A stretch of 7,781 nt of DNA, from contig DBPU01000094.1 in assembly GCA_002305615.1 (NCBI GenBank), forward strand, positions 1 through 7,781, given 5' to 3'. Origin of the DNA: Verrucomicrobia bacterium UBA1412 (lineage in GTDB: Bacteria > Verrucomicrobiota > Verrucomicrobiia > Limisphaerales > UBA1412). The notes beneath the pieces were generated by a model. That model was not told the origin of the DNA and did no database searches. It saw nothing but the letters and a program-made list of their open reading frames with translations. The first letter of the stretch is position 1; the number at the start of each line of letters is the position of its first letter. A program made the translations under genes and the position numbers. This document shows positions 7,352 through 7,781 of the stretch, piece by piece.

Positions 7352-7500
7352 CATTCATTTAACAGAAAGAGCCCCCGAATAAACTCGAGAGCCCTTTCCT
7401 AAACGAAAAAATTCATTACAGAATTTACTCCGTTTCAAGCGCCCCACTGTGGGGAAGCCAATCTCCATGTGCTGGAGTTATTTTTACAATACAGTGAATT
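7352..7500. other. Intergenic stretch with consecutive short hairpins
   Basis: No gene is seen here. There are three successive inverted repeats: AAACG/CGTTT (7401-7405, 7431-7435) enclosing AAATTC/GAATTT (7409-7414, 7421-7426); CCCCA-CTG-TGGGG (7442-7454); and CTCCA/TGGAG (7463-7477) followed by TTATTTTT. The last looks like a weak plus-strand terminator, but there is no plus-strand gene for it to end. Confidence 0.35.
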
Positions 7501-7510
7501 TGATTAAAAT
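7483..7510 (+). promoter_or_regulatory. Possible sigma70-like promoter upstream of the 22-bp hairpin
   Basis: TTTACA (7483-7488) and TAAAAT (7505-7510) are separated by 16 bp, each box one mismatch from consensus. Start of transcription would be near 7517, giving a transcript of roughly 95 nt ending at the T-run after the large hairpin. The surrounding sequence is AT-rich, so a chance match is quite possible. Confidence 0.3.
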
Positions 7511-7560
7511 TCAAGAGGATTAACGATTTTTCGATAATTCGAAATATGAGAGGGATTATT

Positions 7561-7613
7561 TGTTGTTGTGTTGTTTTTGCGCGGAGCGCAAAAACAACAC
7601 AACAACATTTTTT
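7561..7613 (+). terminator. Perfect 22-bp inverted repeat followed by six Ts (strong plus-strand terminator-like hairpin)
   Basis: The arms are 7561-7582 and 7586-7607, exact reverse complements, with only GGA as loop. The top of the stem is GCGC-GGA-GCGC and the rest is built from TG/TTG runs. Six Ts follow (7608-7613), giving plus-strand terminator form. Outside it, ATTCGAAAT (7537-7545) and ATTTCGAAT (7641-7649) also pair, so the inverted repeat is nested in a wider one. No plus-strand gene lies upstream. Confidence 0.65.
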
Positions 7614-7674
7614 CTCTTATTTCTCAAAAGATTTTTCCAAATTTCGAATCACTGACGTTTTTCCGAGAATATAC

Positions 7675-7710
7675 AAAAAAAAAGATCCGGACAAGCTCCG
7701 GATCTTTTTT
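7675..7710 (-). terminator. Rho-independent terminator, symmetrical, ending the minus-strand gene on its right
   Basis: The stem GATCCGGA (7684-7691) with TCCGGATC (7697-7704) encloses the loop CAAGC. Nine As precede it (7675-7683) and six Ts follow (7705-7710), so it reads as a terminator on both strands. It lies 17 bp past the TAA of the gene at 7727, which is the expected position for ending that transcript. It would insulate that gene from the region to the left. Confidence 0.85.
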
Positions 7711-7726
7711 CATTGATTGATTCAAA

Positions 7727-7781
7727 TTACAGCGGTTTGGCGAACACGACGCGGCGGTTGAGATAGCCGCCATCGGCAGAT
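7727..7781 (-). CDS. C-terminal end of a minus-strand gene, possibly an OmpA-family protein (partial)
   Basis: Seventeen codons are visible, ending SADGGYLNRRVVFAKPL and TAA at 7729-7727, just ahead of a strong terminator. The terminator supports this frame as real. The NRRVVF ending resembles the NRRVE(F) segment that closes many OmpA-like peptidoglycan-binding domains, which would place the protein at the cell envelope of a diderm. With so little sequence this family call is tentative. The gene is separate from the helicase operon. Confidence 0.6.
   Translation of the reverse strand, partial: SADGGYLNRRVVFAKPL

Noticed and set aside
7369..7400. Terminator-like GAGCCCCCGAAT...GAGAGCCC sequence.
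   Set aside because: The two GAGCCC blocks are direct, not inverted, copies, so no useful stem forms.

Overview
The window is bacterial DNA of moderate GC content. It carries most of a leftward (minus-strand) two-gene helicase operon, followed on the right by about 1.2 kb of repeat-rich intergenic DNA and the last codons of another minus-strand gene. The taxon cannot be fixed from the sequence. Shine-Dalgarno-led starts and a sigma70-type promoter show it is a bacterium. A C-terminal tail resembling OmpA-family proteins would fit a diderm, but that is weak evidence.

Layout, in the direction of transcription (right to left): a good sigma70-like promoter (-10 at 6778-6783, -35 at 6801-6806) with a dyad across its spacer lies about 270 nt upstream of a very large gene (6502 to 1289, 1737 codons). 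That gene encodes a superfamily 2 DEAD/DEAH-type helicase with two Cys4 zinc knuckles, a C-terminal DUF1998/MZB four-cysteine module and a Vsr/DUF559-like nuclease domain at the very end. Its stop codon overlaps the start of the second gene by 4 bp (ATGA). The second gene (1292 leftward, open at the window edge, 430 codons visible) encodes an SNF2-family ATPase resembling DrmD of DISARM. Because it has no stop codon inside the window, it is easily missed.

DUF1998 helicases (DrmA/DrmB in DISARM, DruE in Druantia, and the repair helicase MrfA) and DrmD-like SNF2 proteins are known parts of anti-phage defence or DNA-processing systems. Here a single long DruE-sized helicase carries its own nuclease-like domain and is translationally coupled to the SNF2 protein. 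My inference is that this is a DISARM/Druantia-related defence operon of non-standard composition, with any further genes (for example a methyltransferase) lying left of base 1.

Right of the operon, 6901-7351 holds a cluster of GC-rich palindromic repeats of two related classes that share a GTAGGGG head, embedded in a roughly 180-bp degenerate duplication. Bases 7401-7613 hold a series of hairpins ending in a perfect 22-bp inverted repeat followed by six Ts. Bases 7675-7710 form a bidirectional-looking terminator that would end the minus-strand gene whose last 17 codons occupy 7727-7781.
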